From NCBI RefSeq assembly GCF_016865425.1, contig NZ_AP023355.1:990198-1054197 (forward strand): a stretch of 64,000 nt of DNA, read 5' to 3'. Below the pieces are notes generated by a model. It was not told where the DNA came from, did not search any database, and saw nothing but the letters and a program-made list of their open reading frames with translations. The stretch comes from Actinocatenispora thailandica (GTDB taxonomy: Bacteria > Actinomycetota > Actinomycetes > Mycobacteriales > Micromonosporaceae). Positions 28,557-37,932 of this stretch are shown here, piece after piece; position 1 is the stretch's first letter, and every line of letters starts with the position of its first letter. The position numbers were made by a program, and so were the translations under genes.

Positions 28557-29187
28557 GGCAACTCCCACTGGTCTGGTCCCACCGGTCCGGTCCACGCTTC
28601 GATGCTCGGGTCGCGGCACCGGCTCGGGAACGACGATCCCGCGGCACATCACCATCGTCAGTGCGGCGCCGGTGCCACCCCAGGGATGTCCGGCCCCTCT
28701 CGGACGGCCCGTCGCCCTGGCCGGACCGGGCTTGTCGGCCCGCCGCGGGTGGTGCCCGGCGTCCCCGCCCGGCGATGGTCCCGGCCGGCCCGAACCGTTC
28801 GGCACTGCTCGCCGCGCCCCACCGCATCGTGGCCGCGGGCCGGGCACCGGTGGGTGCCGCGTTCTCGACCGGAAGCGAAGCATCCGACATGTACGACTCC
28901 GCTGTGGACAACGACACCGGCCCGGCCGGCGCGGCGGACCGCCGGACCGCCGGGCCGGTCCGCCGGGCTGGTCCGCCGGGCCGGTCCGTCCGGCCGGTCC
29001 GGCGAGCCGGTCCGCCGGGCCCGCTGGCGGCCCGGACGGGTGCCCGACCCGGGTACGGATGGCCCGAGTTCACCGGGCTGTTCGGTACTGCCCGCGCCCG
29101 GCCGCCGTTGCCACCCTGATAGCAGGAGACCGTCCGGCCGGTGCCTCGCCTCGCGGTGGGTCCGGCGCAAACAGCAGGGGGTGCACG
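28557..29187. other. 631-bp divergent non-coding region before the usp operon
   Basis: The longest non-coding stretch of the window, between the Rv1733c-like gene and the universal stress protein operon. It holds a 13-bp tandem array (28947-29021) and a single DnaA-box-like TGTGGACAA at 28903-28911. I find no protein-coding frame with recognisable features. Its length suggests a complex promoter or a small RNA, neither of which I can prove. Confidence 0.45.
28947..29021. repeat. 13-bp tandem array (about 5.8 copies)
   Basis: Consecutive units of consensus CCGCCGGGCCGGT start at 28947, 28960, 28973, 28986, 28999 and 29012. Copies one and three are identical; the others differ by one to four bases. 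The period of 13 is not a multiple of three, in line with non-coding DNA. Confidence 0.85.
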
Positions 29188-30036
29188 ATGCGCAACGCGC
29201 CGATCGTGGTCGGGGTGGACGGATCGAGTTGGAGCGAGGCGGCACTGGACTGGGCGGCGGCGGAGGCGGTGCGCCGGGACACCGCGCTGAGCGTGCTGTA
29301 CGCGTTCGAGTGGCCGATCATGGGCATCCCGTTCAGCGGGGTACCGGCCGGCTACGACCCGCGGCAGCAGGCCCGGCAGATGGTGCTGCGGATGGCCGAC
29401 CGGGCCCGAGAGCAGGCCGGCTCGGTGCAGGTCACCAGCCGGCTGGACAACGGCCCGGCGGCTCGGCGGCTGCTGCTCGCCGCCGAACAGGCGTCCCTGG
29501 TGGTGGTCGGCAGCCGCGGCCTCGGCGGGTTCTCCGGGCTGCTGGCCGGCTCGGTGAGCATGCAGCTGGCCGAGCACTGTTCCCGACCGGTCGTGGTGGT
29601 GCCCTCCGGTGACGGCGGGCACGCCGACGGCCCGATCGTGCTGGGGGTGGACGGGCCGGCCAGCGACCCGGCGATCGGCTGGGCGTTCGAGGAGGCCGCC
29701 GCGCACCGCGCGCCGCTGGTCGCGGTACGGGTGTGGCCCGAACGGCCGGCGCACGCGCCGGATCTGGCCGACCCGGACGAGGAGGACGCTGCCGTCGCCA
29801 GCTACGAGCAGCTGGAACGCTGGCACCAGAAGTACCCGAAGGTGACCTTGGAGGTACGGGACCTGCGCGGCCACCCGGCCGCCCTGCTGGTGGAGCAGTC
29901 GAGCACCGCGCGGCTCGCGGTGGTCGGGGCCCGCGGGCGCGGCGGGTTCTCCGGGCTCCTGCTCGGTTCGGTCAGCCAGGGGCTGCTCCGGCACACCCAC
30001 TGCCCGGTGGCCGTGGTCCGCAACTCGGCCGAGTGA
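29188..30036 (+). CDS. Universal stress protein, tandem UspA domains
   Basis: A 282-residue protein with two UspA domains: IVVGVDGSSWSEAALDWAAAEA ... VVVGSRGLGGFSGLLAGSVS, and IVLGVDGPASDPAIGWAFEEAAA ... VVGARGRGGFSGLLLGSVSQ. Both keep the ATP-binding G-x2-G-x9-G-(S/T) pattern (GSRGLGGFSGLLAGS; GARGRGGFSGLLLGS). Proteins of this type bind ATP and support non-growing or oxygen-starved cells in mycobacteria. It is the first gene of a rightward run that continues through acetyl-CoA synthetase, dehydrogenase, ACP and aldolase genes; the ATG at 29188 follows AGCAGGGGG. Confidence 0.92.
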   Translation: MRNAPIVVGVDGSSWSEAALDWAAAEAVRRDTALSVLYAFEWPIMGIPFSGVPAGYDPRQQARQMVLRMADRAREQAGSVQVTSRLDNGPAARRLLLAAEQASLVVVGSRGLGGFSGLLAGSVSMQLAEHCSRPVVVVPSGDGGHADGPIVLGVDGPASDPAIGWAFEEAAAHRAPLVAVRVWPERPAHAPDLADPDEEDAAVASYEQLERWHQKYPKVTLEVRDLRGHPAALLVEQSSTARLAVVGARGRGGFSGLLLGSVSQGLLRHTHCPVAVVRNSAE

Positions 30037-30064
30037 GCGCCGGGCTGGGCGAAGGAGGCTTCCG

Positions 30065-31818
30065 ATGGTGCAGCCGTTCGTGCGGCCGGGCACGCCGAAC
30101 CTGGCCGACTACCGGGCCGCCCGCCGTGACTTCACCTGGTCACAGGCACGCGGCTGGCTCGACGGGCTGCCCGGCGGGCGGGGCTTGAACCTCGCGTACG
30201 AGGCGGTCGACCGGCATGCGGCACCGTTGCGGGACAAGGCGGCGATCCGGTTCGTCCGGTCCGACACCGAGATCAGCGAGCTGACCTACGGTGAGCTGGC
30301 CGAGGCGACGAGCCGGTTCGCGAACCTGCTCGCCGAGCTGGGGGTCGGCGCCGGCGAGCGGGTCTGCACGTACCTGACGCCGCGGCCGGCCCTCTACGTC
30401 GCCGCGCTCGGCACGATGAAGCGCGGCGCCGTCTACACCCCGCTGTTCCCGCGTTCGGGCCCGAACCGGTCGCGCAGCGCCTGTCGTTGAGCCGGGCGCG
30501 GGTGCTGGTGACCACGGCGCAGCTGTACGCCCGCAGGATCGCCCCGCTGCGCGACCGGCTACCCGAGCTGCGCCACGTGCTGATCGCCGACGCGGACACC
30601 GCCCCGCCCGGTACGGTCGCCCTCGATGCGGCGTTGCGCTCCGCCCGGGGCCGGTACGAGATCCCGGCGACAGATCCGGAGCAGCCGGCACTGCTGCACT
30701 TCACCAGCGGAACCACCGGCCGGCCGAAGGGCGCCGTGCACGTGCACGACGCGGCCGTCGCGCACTACGCCAGCGCCCGGTTCGCCCTGGACCTGCGGCC
30801 CGACGACGTGTTCTGGTGCACCGCCGATCCCGGCTGGGTGACCGGAACGTCCTACGGCATCCTCGCACCGCTGATGCACGGGGTGACCGTGGTCAGCGTC
30901 GCCGCCGACTTCGAGGCGCGCCGGTGGTACCGCATTCTCGACCGGATGCGGGTCACCGTCTGGTACACCGCGCCGACCGCGATCCGGATGCTGATGCGGT
31001 ACGGCGACGAGTTGCCGGGCGACTACGACCTCTCGCGGCTGCGCCACGCCGCCAGCGTCGGCGAGCCGCTCGACGCCGCAGCGGTGCGGTGGAGCACGGC
31101 GACGCTGCGGCATCCGTTCCACGACACCTGGTGGCAGACCGAGACCGGCTCGATCATGATCAGCAACTTCCCGGCGGTCGACATCCGCCCCGGTTCGATG
31201 GGCCTGCCGATGCCGGGGATCGAGGTGGCGCTGCTGGCCCGCGGCCCGGACGGCCGGGCGCGGGTGACCGGCGGGGCGGTCACCCCGATCGTCGAGCCGG
31301 AGGTGGAGGGCGAGATCGCGTTGCGGCGCGGGTGGCCGTCGATGTTTCGCGACTACCTCGATCAGCCGGAACGCTACGCGGGCTGCTTCGCCGACGACTG
31401 GTACCTGACCGGGGACATCGCCCGCCGCGACGCCGACGGCTACTACTGGTTCGCCGGTCGCGCCGACGACGTGATCAAGTCGGCCGGACACCTGATCGGC
31501 CCGTTCGAGGTCGAGTCGGTACTGATGGATCATCCGGCGGTGCTGGAGGCCGGCGTGATCGGCCGGCCGGATCCGGTGGCCGGGGAGCGGGTCAAGGCGT
31601 TCGTCACGCTGCGGCCGGGCGAGCGGCCGACCGAGCCGCTCCGGCAGGAACTGCTGGCGTTCGCCCGCCTCCGGCTGGGTGGCATCGCCCCGCGCGAGAT
31701 CGCGTTCGAGCCGAACCTGCCGCACACCCGGAGCGGGAAGGTGCTGCGCCGGCTGCTCCGGGCGCGTGACCTCGGGCTGGACGCCGGCGACCTGTCCACC
31801 CTGGAGAGCCAGCCATGA
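30065..31818 (+). CDS. acsA: Acetyl-CoA synthetase-like AMP-forming ligase (frame-disrupted)
   Basis: An ANL-superfamily ligase of about 584 residues, best fitting acetate-CoA ligase. Motifs: [21 protein letters not shown] (P-loop A3), [10 protein letters not shown] (A5, the YG/W-WQTETG typical of acetyl-CoA synthetases), [25 protein letters not shown] (A8) and [12 protein letters not shown] with the catalytic, acetylatable Lys (A10). The frame breaks near 30450-30452; one missing G restores [22 protein letters not shown]. Reaction: acetate + ATP + CoA to acetyl-CoA + AMP + PPi, in the cytoplasm. It overlaps the E1-alpha gene by 4 bases. Confidence 0.87.
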
Positions 31819-32783
31819 ACGCGCGCGGTCGCGACCTGTTCGCCTCGATGCTGCGCATCCGGCGCTTCGAGGAACGCTGCGTCGAGCTGTACAGCGCGCG
31901 GAAGATCCGCGGCTTCATGCACCTGTACATCGGGGAGGAGGCCGTGGCCGCCGGCGTGTTCGACGCGCTCGGCGCGGACGACAACGTCGTGTCCACCTAC
32001 CGCGAGCACGGCCACGCGCTCGCCCGCGGGGTGCCGATGACCGCCGTGCTCGCGGAGATGTACGGGAAGGCCACCGGATGCAGCCGCGGACGGGGAGGTT
32101 CGATGCACCTGTTCGACGTGTCCCGGCGCTTCTACGGCGGGAACGCGATCGTCGGTGGCGGCCTGCCGATCGCCGTCGGACTCGCGCTGGCGGACCGGAT
32201 GCGCGGCGCCGACCGGGTCACCGCATGCTTCTTCGGCGACGGTGCGGTCGCCGAGGGCGAGTTCCACGAATGCCTGAACCTGGCGGCACTCTGGCGGCTG
32301 CCGGTCCTGTTCTGCTGCGAGAACAACCGGTACGCGATGGGCACCGCGCTGCATCGCGCGCAGGCACAGACCGACCTCGCGCTGCGTGCCGCGTCGTACG
32401 GAATGGTGGCCTGGCCGGTCGACGGGATGGACGTGTCGGCCGTGGCGGCGGCGGCCCACCGGGCCCGGGCGCAGGTCGCCGCCACCGGGGAACCGTGCTT
32501 CCTCGAGCTGCGCACCTACCGGTTCCGGGCGCACAGCATGTACGACTCGGACCGGTACCGGGACGCGGCCGAGATCGACCGGTGGAAGCAGCGCGACCCG
32601 ATCGACACGTACGCCGCCGAGCTGCTCGGGTCGGGCGAGCTGACCGAGCAGGACCGGACCGAGCTGGAGGCCTCGGTCGGGCGCGAGATCGATGCCGCGG
32701 TCGGCGCGGCCGAGTCCGCTCCGCGGGAACCGGTCTCCGACCTGACCCGGTTCGTGCTCACCGAACCCGAGGTGCCGTCATGA
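31815..32783 (+). CDS. pdhA: 2-oxoacid (pyruvate) dehydrogenase E1 alpha
   Basis: The 322-residue alpha chain of the TPP-dependent heterotetrameric E1, which decarboxylates a 2-oxoacid, most likely pyruvate. The TPP/Mg2+ motif GDG...NN is clear ([33 protein letters not shown]), as are [11 protein letters not shown] and the phosphorylation-loop-like [11 protein letters not shown]. Fits PDH/acetoin-dehydrogenase alpha; distinguishing the two needs a tree. Four-base overlaps with both neighbours place it within one operon. Confidence 0.9.
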   Translation: MNARGRDLFASMLRIRRFEERCVELYSARKIRGFMHLYIGEEAVAAGVFDALGADDNVVSTYREHGHALARGVPMTAVLAEMYGKATGCSRGRGGSMHLFDVSRRFYGGNAIVGGGLPIAVGLALADRMRGADRVTACFFGDGAVAEGEFHECLNLAALWRLPVLFCCENNRYAMGTALHRAQAQTDLALRAASYGMVAWPVDGMDVSAVAAAAHRARAQVAATGEPCFLELRTYRFRAHSMYDSDRYRDAAEIDRWKQRDPIDTYAAELLGSGELTEQDRTELEASVGREIDAAVGAAESAPREPVSDLTRFVLTEPEVPS

Positions 32784-33775
32784 CCAACCCGCCCGCCGCG
32801 CCCGCGGCCGGCCACCCGACGTACCGGGAAGCCATCCGGGCCGCCATCCGCGACGCGCTCGACGCCGACGACCGGGTGTTCCTGATGGGCGAGGACGTCG
32901 GGCGCTACGGCGGCTGCTTCGGCGTCAGCCTGGGGCTGCTGGAGGAGTACGGCCCGGACCGGATCCGGGACACCCCGCTGTCGGAGTCCGCGTTCGTCGG
33001 GGCCGGGATCGGGGCCGCGCTGGCCGGGATGCGACCGATCGTGGAGATCATGACGGTCAACTTCAGCCTGCTGTCGCTGGACCAGATCCTCAACAACGCC
33101 GCGACCTTCTCGTACATGTCCGGCGGGCAGCTGAGCGTGCCGCTGGTCATCCGGATGACCACCGGTGCCGGGCGGCAACTCGCCGCGCAGCACTCGCACA
33201 GCCTGGAAGGCTGGTACGCCCACATTCCCGGCATCCGGGTACTGGCGCCGGCCACCGTCACCGACGCCCGCCGGATGCTGGCCCCCGCGCTCGCCGATCC
33301 GGACCCGGTGCTGATCTTCGAACACGGCACCCTCTACAACGTCGCCGGTTCCGACGATCTCGACGAGGTCGACATCGACTCGGCCGCGGTGCGCCGGGAC
33401 GGCGACGACGTGACGCTGATCGGCTACGGCGGCACCCTCGGCGTCGCACTCGCGGCGGCGGAAACCCTGGCCGGCCAAGGTATCTCGGCCGAGGTACTGG
33501 ACCTGCGGGTGCTCCGGCCGCTGGACGAGGACGCGATCGTCGGCTCGGTACGCCGTACCCACCGCGCGGTGGTCGTGGACGAGGGCTGGCGCAGCGGCAG
33601 CCTCGCCGCCGAGATCGCCGCCCGGATCACCGAGCGGGTGTTCTACGAGTTGGACGCGCCGGTGGAACGGGTGTGCGCGGCGGAGGTGCCGATGCCCTAC
33701 GCCGGTCACCTGGAACAGGCCGCGCTGCCCGGCCCGGACGACGTGGTCGCGGCGGCCCGACGAGCGGTGGGCTGA
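32780..33775 (+). CDS. pdhB: 2-oxoacid (pyruvate) dehydrogenase E1 beta
   Basis: The 331-residue beta chain of E1. The N-terminal region ([55 protein letters not shown]) forms the TPP pyrimidine-binding side, with the Glu of SESAF positioned for cofactor activation. The C-terminal transketolase domain ([39 protein letters not shown]) is complete. An N-terminal extension of about 10 residues rich in Pro/Ala precedes the domain. ATG at 32780 overlaps the alpha stop by 4 bases. Confidence 0.92.
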   Translation: MTNPPAAPAAGHPTYREAIRAAIRDALDADDRVFLMGEDVGRYGGCFGVSLGLLEEYGPDRIRDTPLSESAFVGAGIGAALAGMRPIVEIMTVNFSLLSLDQILNNAATFSYMSGGQLSVPLVIRMTTGAGRQLAAQHSHSLEGWYAHIPGIRVLAPATVTDARRMLAPALADPDPVLIFEHGTLYNVAGSDDLDEVDIDSAAVRRDGDDVTLIGYGGTLGVALAAAETLAGQGISAEVLDLRVLRPLDEDAIVGSVRRTHRAVVVDEGWRSGSLAAEIAARITERVFYELDAPVERVCAAEVPMPYAGHLEQAALPGPDDVVAAARRAVG

Positions 33776-33778
33776 GCG

Positions 33779-35227
33779 ATGGCAGAGTTCCGGATGCCCT
33801 CCCTCGGCGCCGACATGGACGAGGGAACGCTGCTGCAGTGGCTGGTGCGTCCCGGCGACCGCGTCCGGCGGGGGGACCTGGTCGCCGTGGTCGACACGGA
33901 CAAGGCGGCGATCGACGTCGAGTGCTTCACCTCGGGCACGGTGCAGACCCTGCTCGTCGACGAGGGCACCCGGGTACCGGTCGGCACCCCGCTCGCCGTC
34001 ATCGACGACGCAGCCGAACCGGCCGCACCGGAGCCCGTGGTGCCGACAGCGGCGGTGGCCCCGGGGTCGGTCGAGCCGGCACCGGTCGAGCCGGGGCCCG
34101 CATCCGAGGTGGCGCCGGCCGAGCCGGCACGAGCGGCGCCGGCATCCGAGGTGGCGCCGGCGTCGGTCGAGCCGGCATCCGTAGAGCCGGCACCCGCAGC
34201 GGCGCCGGAGCCGGCCGCACCGGTCGCCGAGGAGGCGCCGGTCTCGCACCCGACGAGATCGGCGCGCCCCGCCTCGCCGCTGGCCCGCAGGGTCGCCGCC
34301 GATCTCGGCGTCGACCTGGCGCAGGTCACCGGTTCCGGTGCGGCGGGCGAGATTCGGGCCGTGGACGTGCGTTCGGCCGTGGCGGCCGGTACCGCTCCCG
34401 CCGCAGCCGGCGCCGAGTCGGCACCGGCCCCCGCCGCCGCTGCCGAGCCCGCCGCGGCCGGTGCGACACCGATCGCCGCCAGCGCCGCACCGACCGCGCC
34501 CGATGCGGCCACCGGGGCCCGACCCGGCGCCGGCCCGGGGCGCCGGCCCGCACCGGTACCGGACCGGCACGAGGCCCGGCGGGCGGCCACCGCGGCGCTG
34601 ATGGCGCGGGCCAAGCGGGAGATCCCGCACTACTACCTGAGCACCACGGTGGACCTCGGCACCGCCCTGGACTGGCTGCACCGGCAAAACCGGCAACTGC
34701 CGGTGGATCGGCGGATCCTGCCCGCCGCGCTGCTGGCGAAGGCCGCGGCACGGGCAGTCCGCGAAGTACCGCAGCTCAACGGCCACTTCGTCGAGGGAAA
34801 GTTCCGGGCGGCGAACCGGGTTCGGCTCGGGCTCGCGACATCGTTGCCCGAAGGCCTGCTCGTGCCCGGTATCGACGATGCCGACGAACTTCCGCTGACG
34901 GAGTTGATGACCCGGCTCAAGGACCTGGTGTCCCGAGCGCGGCTGGGTCGGCTGCGCAACGCCGAACTGGCCGAGCCGTCGATCACCGTGTCGAACCTGG
35001 GTGACCAGGGTGTCGAAGCGCTGTTCGGCGTCATCTACCCACCGCAGGTTGCCCTGGTCGGCTTCGGCACCGTGGTCGAACGGCCCTGGGCCCTCGACGG
35101 CCTGATCGGGGTGCGGCCCGTCGTCACGGTGAGCCTGTCCGCGGATCACCGGGTGACCGACGGCGCGGTGGGAGCACGGTACCTGCGCCGGATCGACCGG
35201 CACCTCAACCACCCGGAGGAGCTGTGA
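33779..35227 (+). CDS. pdhC: 2-oxoacid dehydrogenase E2, dihydrolipoamide acyltransferase
   Basis: A 482-residue E2: one N-terminal lipoyl domain with the modified Lys in DTDKAAIDVE (residue about 42); a long Ala/Pro/Glu linker (about 80-155) with near-repeats of EPASVEPAP; the peripheral-subunit-binding domain (SPLARRVAADLGVDLAQVTGSGAAGEIRAVDV); a second Ala/Pro linker; and the catalytic domain ending DHRVTDG with the active-site His/Asp. It transfers the acyl group to CoA. No E3 (lipoamide dehydrogenase) gene accompanies it; E3 must come from elsewhere. Its stop overlaps the ACP start. Confidence 0.93.
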   Translation: MAEFRMPSLGADMDEGTLLQWLVRPGDRVRRGDLVAVVDTDKAAIDVECFTSGTVQTLLVDEGTRVPVGTPLAVIDDAAEPAAPEPVVPTAAVAPGSVEPAPVEPGPASEVAPAEPARAAPASEVAPASVEPASVEPAPAAAPEPAAPVAEEAPVSHPTRSARPASPLARRVAADLGVDLAQVTGSGAAGEIRAVDVRSAVAAGTAPAAAGAESAPAPAAAAEPAAAGATPIAASAAPTAPDAATGARPGAGPGRRPAPVPDRHEARRAATAALMARAKREIPHYYLSTTVDLGTALDWLHRQNRQLPVDRRILPAALLAKAAARAVREVPQLNGHFVEGKFRAANRVRLGLATSLPEGLLVPGIDDADELPLTELMTRLKDLVSRARLGRLRNAELAEPSITVSNLGDQGVEALFGVIYPPQVALVGFGTVVERPWALDGLIGVRPVVTVSLSADHRVTDGAVGARYLRRIDRHLNHPEEL

Positions 35228-35466
35228 ACACGCACGATGCACGCCAGGCGGTCCTCGACTCGTTGCTGATGATCGCGCCCGAGGCCGACCCGCAGCGGAT
35301 CGATCCCGACGATCCGCTGCGGGAGGCCGCCGGGCTCGACTCGCTGGACTTCCTGTCCTTCGTCGAGAACCTCAGTACCCGCACCGGAACCAGGATCGAG
35401 GAGTCCGACTATGACGACCTTGCGACCATCGCCGACGCGACCGCCTTCGTCCAGCGCGCCGCCTGA
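35224..35466 (+). CDS. Acyl carrier protein (PP-binding)
   Basis: An 80-residue acyl carrier protein: GLDSLDFLSFVENL carries the DSL serine (residue about 40) for phosphopantetheine, followed by an acidic helix (RIEESDYDDLATIADATAFV). It starts with GTG at 35224, overlapping the E2 stop by 3 bases, so it is co-translated with the dehydrogenase genes. A dedicated ACP in a 2-oxoacid dehydrogenase operon is unusual. It might accept acyl groups from E2 or the ligase, or carry lipoic-acid precursors; these are inferences. Confidence 0.87.
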   Translation: MNTHDARQAVLDSLLMIAPEADPQRIDPDDPLREAAGLDSLDFLSFVENLSTRTGTRIEESDYDDLATIADATAFVQRAA

Positions 35467-36348
35467 GCCGGCCGGCCGCCTCGCCGGGCGCGGGCTCGGC
35501 CCCGGGCAGACGACGCGGCTGAACCGGATCCTCTACCAACACGGCCAGCGCAACGGCAGGGCGCTGTTCCTGCCGTACGACCAGGGATTCGAGCACGGAT
35601 GAGGGACTTCGCGGCCAACCCGGCCGCGGGCGACCCGCGCTACGTGCTCAAGCTCGCGGTCGAGGGTGGCTTCAACGGCATCGTGCTGCAGATCGGCCTG
35701 GCCGAGAAGTTCCACTGGGAGTACGCGGGCGAGATCCCGCTGATCCTCAAGCTCAACGGCAAGACCGACATCCCGTCCGATGCCGAGGCGCTGTCCCCGC
35801 TGCACGCCTCGGTCGCCGAGGCGGTGCGGCTGGGTGCCGACGCCGTCGGCTACACGATGTACGTCGGGACGCCCGCGGCCGGTGCCGACTTCGCGCAGTA
35901 CCGGGAGGTCCGCGAACAGGCGCGGCTGCTCGGCATGCCGCTGGTGGTGTGGGCGTACCCGCGCGGGGCGGCGATCGAGGGCAAGGGCGGGCGCGACTCG
36001 TTCTACGCGGTCGACTACGCGGCGCGGGTGGCCAGCGAGCTCGGCGCCGACGTGGTGAAGGTCAACTTTCCGCACCCGGAGAAGCAGGACCAGGTGCCGG
36101 CCGCGTACCGGCGGCCGATCGACAGCCAGGACGCCATCGCCGCGGTGGTACGGTCCGCCAACCGGACGCTGCTGCTGGTGTCCGGTGGCGCCCGGGCGGG
36201 TGATGCGGAGATGCTCGACAAGGCGCGGCAGTCCATCCGGGCGGGCGCGACCGGGCTGATCTTCGGACGGAACGTCTGGCAGCGGGAGCACGAGGAGTCG
36301 TTGCGGTTGGTCGGGCAGCTACAGCGGATCCTGGCCGGGGCCGGCTGA
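35411..36348 (+). CDS. Class I fructose-bisphosphate aldolase, DeoC/FbaB-type (frame-disrupted)
   Basis: A TIM-barrel aldolase of about 312 residues across one break; it makes or cleaves fructose 1,6-bisphosphate through a lysine Schiff base. The first part (RLNRILYQHGQRNGRALFLPYDQGFEHG) ends at TGA 35600-35602. The remainder (RDFAANPAAGDPRYVLKLAVEGGFNGIVLQIGLAEKF ... LILKLNGKTDIPS ... DVVKVNFPHPEKQ ... LLLVSGGARAGD) is in the next frame. Adding one base near 35597-35602 gives a continuous EHG-x-RDF. The Schiff-base Lys is expected in VVKVNF. The start ATG 35411 has GAGGAG seven bases before it, but lies within the ACP gene (56-base overlap). Confidence 0.83.
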
Positions 36349-36366
36349 GAGCTGGTGGCCGCCGGT

Positions 36367-36945
36367 TCAGCCCAGCGACGTGGTGGCGGCGTGCAGCTCC
36401 CGCAGGGCGGTCAGCGCGTGGTGCGCGAAGCCGCGGTCGTCGCTGCGGTCGCCGTCGATCCACTGGGTGAAGCCCCGTTTGAAGGCGAGAACACCCAGCT
36501 CGGCGGCGAGGTGCGCGGTCGGATCGGGTACGCCGCGGGCGAGCAGGGCGGCGGCCATCGCGGCGGCGAGCCCGACGCTCTTGAGGGCGTCTCGTTCCTG
36601 GAGTTCGGTGCTGGCCTCGACCGCGGCCTTCAGCCGGGGGCCGAGTTCGCGGTTGGTCGGCCCCATGGCGCCGGAGGCGCGTTCGAGCCCGGCGGCGACG
36701 GCCTGCAGCGGGCTGGCGTTCGCTGGCGCGTCGGCGATCCCCTCGGCGAGCAGCCGGCTCAGCGTCTCCTGGCCGGCGACCAGCAGTTCCCGCTTGTCGG
36801 AGAAGTGCCGGAAGAAGGTGCTCTTGGTGACGCCGGCCCGCTCGGCGATCTGCGCGACCGTGGTGGCGTCGTACCCCTGCTCGCCGAACAGGTCGACCGC
36901 CGCGACGATCAACCGCTCGGTCGTCTCCGGTTGCCATCGGGCCAT
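36367..36945 (-). CDS. TetR family repressor
   Basis: A 192-residue TetR regulator: HTH (TTERLIVAAVDLFGEQGYDATTVAQIAERAGVTKSTFFRHFSDKRELL, residues about 8-55) and an all-helical ligand domain. Divergent to the epimerase gene at 37029, with a large palindrome between them that carries two GGGACAATGGTCCC-type operators, so it almost certainly represses itself and that gene. The inducer is unknown. It converges on the aldolase gene, 18 bases away. Confidence 0.9.
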   Translation of the reverse strand: MARWQPETTERLIVAAVDLFGEQGYDATTVAQIAERAGVTKSTFFRHFSDKRELLVAGQETLSRLLAEGIADAPANASPLQAVAAGLERASGAMGPTNRELGPRLKAAVEASTELQERDALKSVGLAAAMAAALLARGVPDPTAHLAAELGVLAFKRGFTQWIDGDRSDDRGFAHHALTALRELHAATTSLG

Positions 36946-36959
36946 GCCGACATCATAGG

Positions 36960-37013
36960 TGACGGGACAATGGTCCCATCACCGTGTATGGTGATGGGAC
37001 CATTGTCCCGTCA
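36960..37013. promoter_or_regulatory. Large perfect palindrome with two TetR operators
   Basis: Positions 36960-36983 and 36990-37013 are 24-base arms that are exact reverse complements around a 6-base centre (GTGTAT). Each arm contains the nested dyad GGGACAATGGTCCC (or its complement GGGACCATTGTCCC), so two operator copies face each other. The palindrome covers the region between the divergent TetR (start 36945) and epimerase (start 37029) genes and would block both promoters. Confidence 0.85.
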
Positions 37014-37028
37014 CTGTGGGGGAACTTC

Positions 37029-37910
37029 ATGCATGTCTTCGTCACCGGCGGTACCGGCACCGTCGGCAGCGCCGTCGTCCCCGAGTTGCTCGCCGCCGGG
37101 CACACCGTTCTCGCGCTGGCTCGCTCCGACAAGTCCGCCCGGGCGCTCACCGACGCGGGCGCCCGGGTGCTGCGCGGCGAGCTGGCCGACCTCGACGTGC
37201 TGCGGGCCGGCGCCGCGCAGTGCGACGGCGCGATCAACCTGGCGTTCGGCACCGACTACAGCACCGAGGAGGCGCTCGCGCGCTCGGTCGCCGAGGAGAG
37301 CGCGGCGCTCGCCGCGCTGGGGGAGGAGCTGCTCGGCAGCGATCGTCCGATCGTCACCGTCTCGGGCACCCCGTGGGTACCCGGGCGCGTCGCCACCGAG
37401 GGTGACCCGCTGCCCATCGAGGGGCCGGTGGGCGGCCGCGGTCGTTCGGTCGCCGCGCTGCTGGAGCTGGCGTCCCATGGCGTGCGCAGCGCGGCGGTCC
37501 GGTTGCCGCGCACCGTGCACGACCAGGGCAAGGGTGGCTTCGCCGGGCTGCTGACCGACCAGGCGCGGCGGACCGGAGTGGCCGGCTACCCGGGCGACGG
37601 CACGCAGCGGTGGCCGGCGGTGCACGCCCGTGACGCGGCGGTGCTGTTCCGGTTGGTGCTGGAGTCCGCGCCGGCCGGCACCGCCTGGCACGCGGTCGCC
37701 GACGAGGGTGACCGGGTACGGGACATCGCGGCGGTGATCGGCCGGCGGCTCGGCCTGCCGGTCGATTCGGTACCGCCGGAGAGCTTCGGACCGTTCGGTC
37801 CGATCTTCGCCCTGGACCAGCCGGCCACCAGTGCCCACACCCGGGAGGTGCTCGGGTGGCGGCCCACCCGCCCGAGCCTGATCGAGGACCTGGAGAACCT
37901 CCGCCCCTGA
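37029..37910 (+). CDS. NAD(P)-binding epimerase/dehydratase-like SDR
   Basis: A 293-residue extended-SDR-like protein: GGTGTVGSAVV (residues 7-17) is the cofactor motif, and strands/helices follow the Rossmann pattern to about residue 160. The usual Tyr-x-x-x-Lys is not obvious (SGTPWVPGRVATEG and GRSVAALLELASHG occupy that region), as in the subgroup of SDRs annotated as NAD-dependent epimerases without proven activity. ATG 37029 follows GGGGGAA. Controlled by the divergent TetR through the palindrome. Probably a stress or detoxification enzyme. Confidence 0.8.
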   Translation: MHVFVTGGTGTVGSAVVPELLAAGHTVLALARSDKSARALTDAGARVLRGELADLDVLRAGAAQCDGAINLAFGTDYSTEEALARSVAEESAALAALGEELLGSDRPIVTVSGTPWVPGRVATEGDPLPIEGPVGGRGRSVAALLELASHGVRSAAVRLPRTVHDQGKGGFAGLLTDQARRTGVAGYPGDGTQRWPAVHARDAAVLFRLVLESAPAGTAWHAVADEGDRVRDIAAVIGRRLGLPVDSVPPESFGPFGPIFALDQPATSAHTREVLGWRPTRPSLIEDLENLRP

Positions 37911-37932
37911 GGTCGCGGGGCCGGATTGCATC

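Noticed and set aside
32516-35242. A 908-codon minus-strand frame opposite the E1beta/E2 genes
   Set aside because: Mirrors the third-position GC bias of the real genes and contains Gly/Arg-rich repeats that mirror the E2 linker.
35411-35602. Aldolase region as two separate overlapping genes (ATGA overlap at 35599-35602)
   Set aside because: The TIM barrel would be cut after its first strand; the same one-base-loss pattern occurs in eight other genes, so one disrupted gene is more likely.
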